The notes under the pieces were generated by a model. That model did not search any database, was not told the origin of the DNA, and saw only the letters and a program-made list of their open reading frames with translations. A program made the translations under genes and the position numbers. Of a stretch of 64,000 nucleotides of DNA, positions 63,929 through 64,000 are shown piece by piece. Every line of letters starts with the position of its first letter. The first letter of the stretch is position 1. Location: assembly GCF_901709675.1 (NCBI RefSeq), contig NC_051101.1, positions 5,290,501-5,354,500 of the forward strand, given 5' to 3'. Source of the stretch: Syngnathus acus (lineage: Eukaryota; Chordata; Actinopteri; Syngnathiformes; Syngnathidae).

Positions 63929-64000
63929 ACACTGCTCCATCTCTTTCTACTTTAGCAGTAATGAATGTGGTTTTCCCATTTTCGCTGTTATGTTAACGCT

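Overview
This is about 64 kb of animal nuclear DNA, almost certainly from a ray-finned (teleost) fish and probably a percomorph. The genes have GT-AG introns and long AT-rich introns. Their proteins are closest to vertebrate orthologues as I know them. The repeats are ones I associate with teleosts: Tc1/mariner remnants, a tRNA-headed SINE, hAT-like ends, several short inverted-repeat elements and abundant microsatellites. The species cannot be named from the window alone.

Five protein-coding genes are clear and I resolved each exon by exon. In order they are: gdf6, a BMP-family ligand (minus strand, 1979-6581); sybu, syntabulin, a kinesin/syntaxin adaptor (plus, 11462-15645); ebag9, a Golgi/vesicle protein (minus, 20964-24210); ttk, the Mps1 spindle-checkpoint kinase (plus, 25601-33653); and bckdhb, the E1-beta subunit of the mitochondrial branched-chain keto-acid dehydrogenase (plus, 34394-63672). 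All five reading frames close in phase across every junction, giving 433, 650, 212, 987 and 392 residues. Between sybu and ebag9 lies a possible sixth transcription unit (17104-18356) with a TATA box, open frames and polyadenylation signals; I do not recognise its product.

Layout: 1-6.6 kb is gdf6 with a 3.3-kb intron; 6.6-11.4 kb is intergenic with simple repeats; 11.4-16.2 kb is sybu; 16.8-18.7 kb holds a MITE, the orphan candidate and a SINE; 19.6-20.3 kb is an internally deleted transposon; 20.6-24.7 kb is ebag9, divergent from ttk across a short shared interval with CRE, CCAAT and TTTAAA elements; 25.1-33.9 kb is ttk; 34.3-63.9 kb is bckdhb, whose large introns hold most of the transposon debris. 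In human, gdf6, sybu and ebag9 lie on 8q and ttk and bckdhb on 6q14 (from memory), so the ebag9/ttk interval joins two blocks that are separate there.

The most unusual structure is in ttk. The three exons encoding the kinetochore-targeting TPR module occur twice in tandem, with identical exon lengths (223, 107 and 144 nt) and identical splice phases, so the predicted kinase has two TPR modules where human TTK has one. The untranslated leader region just upstream also looks tandemly duplicated, each copy carrying its own splice donor.
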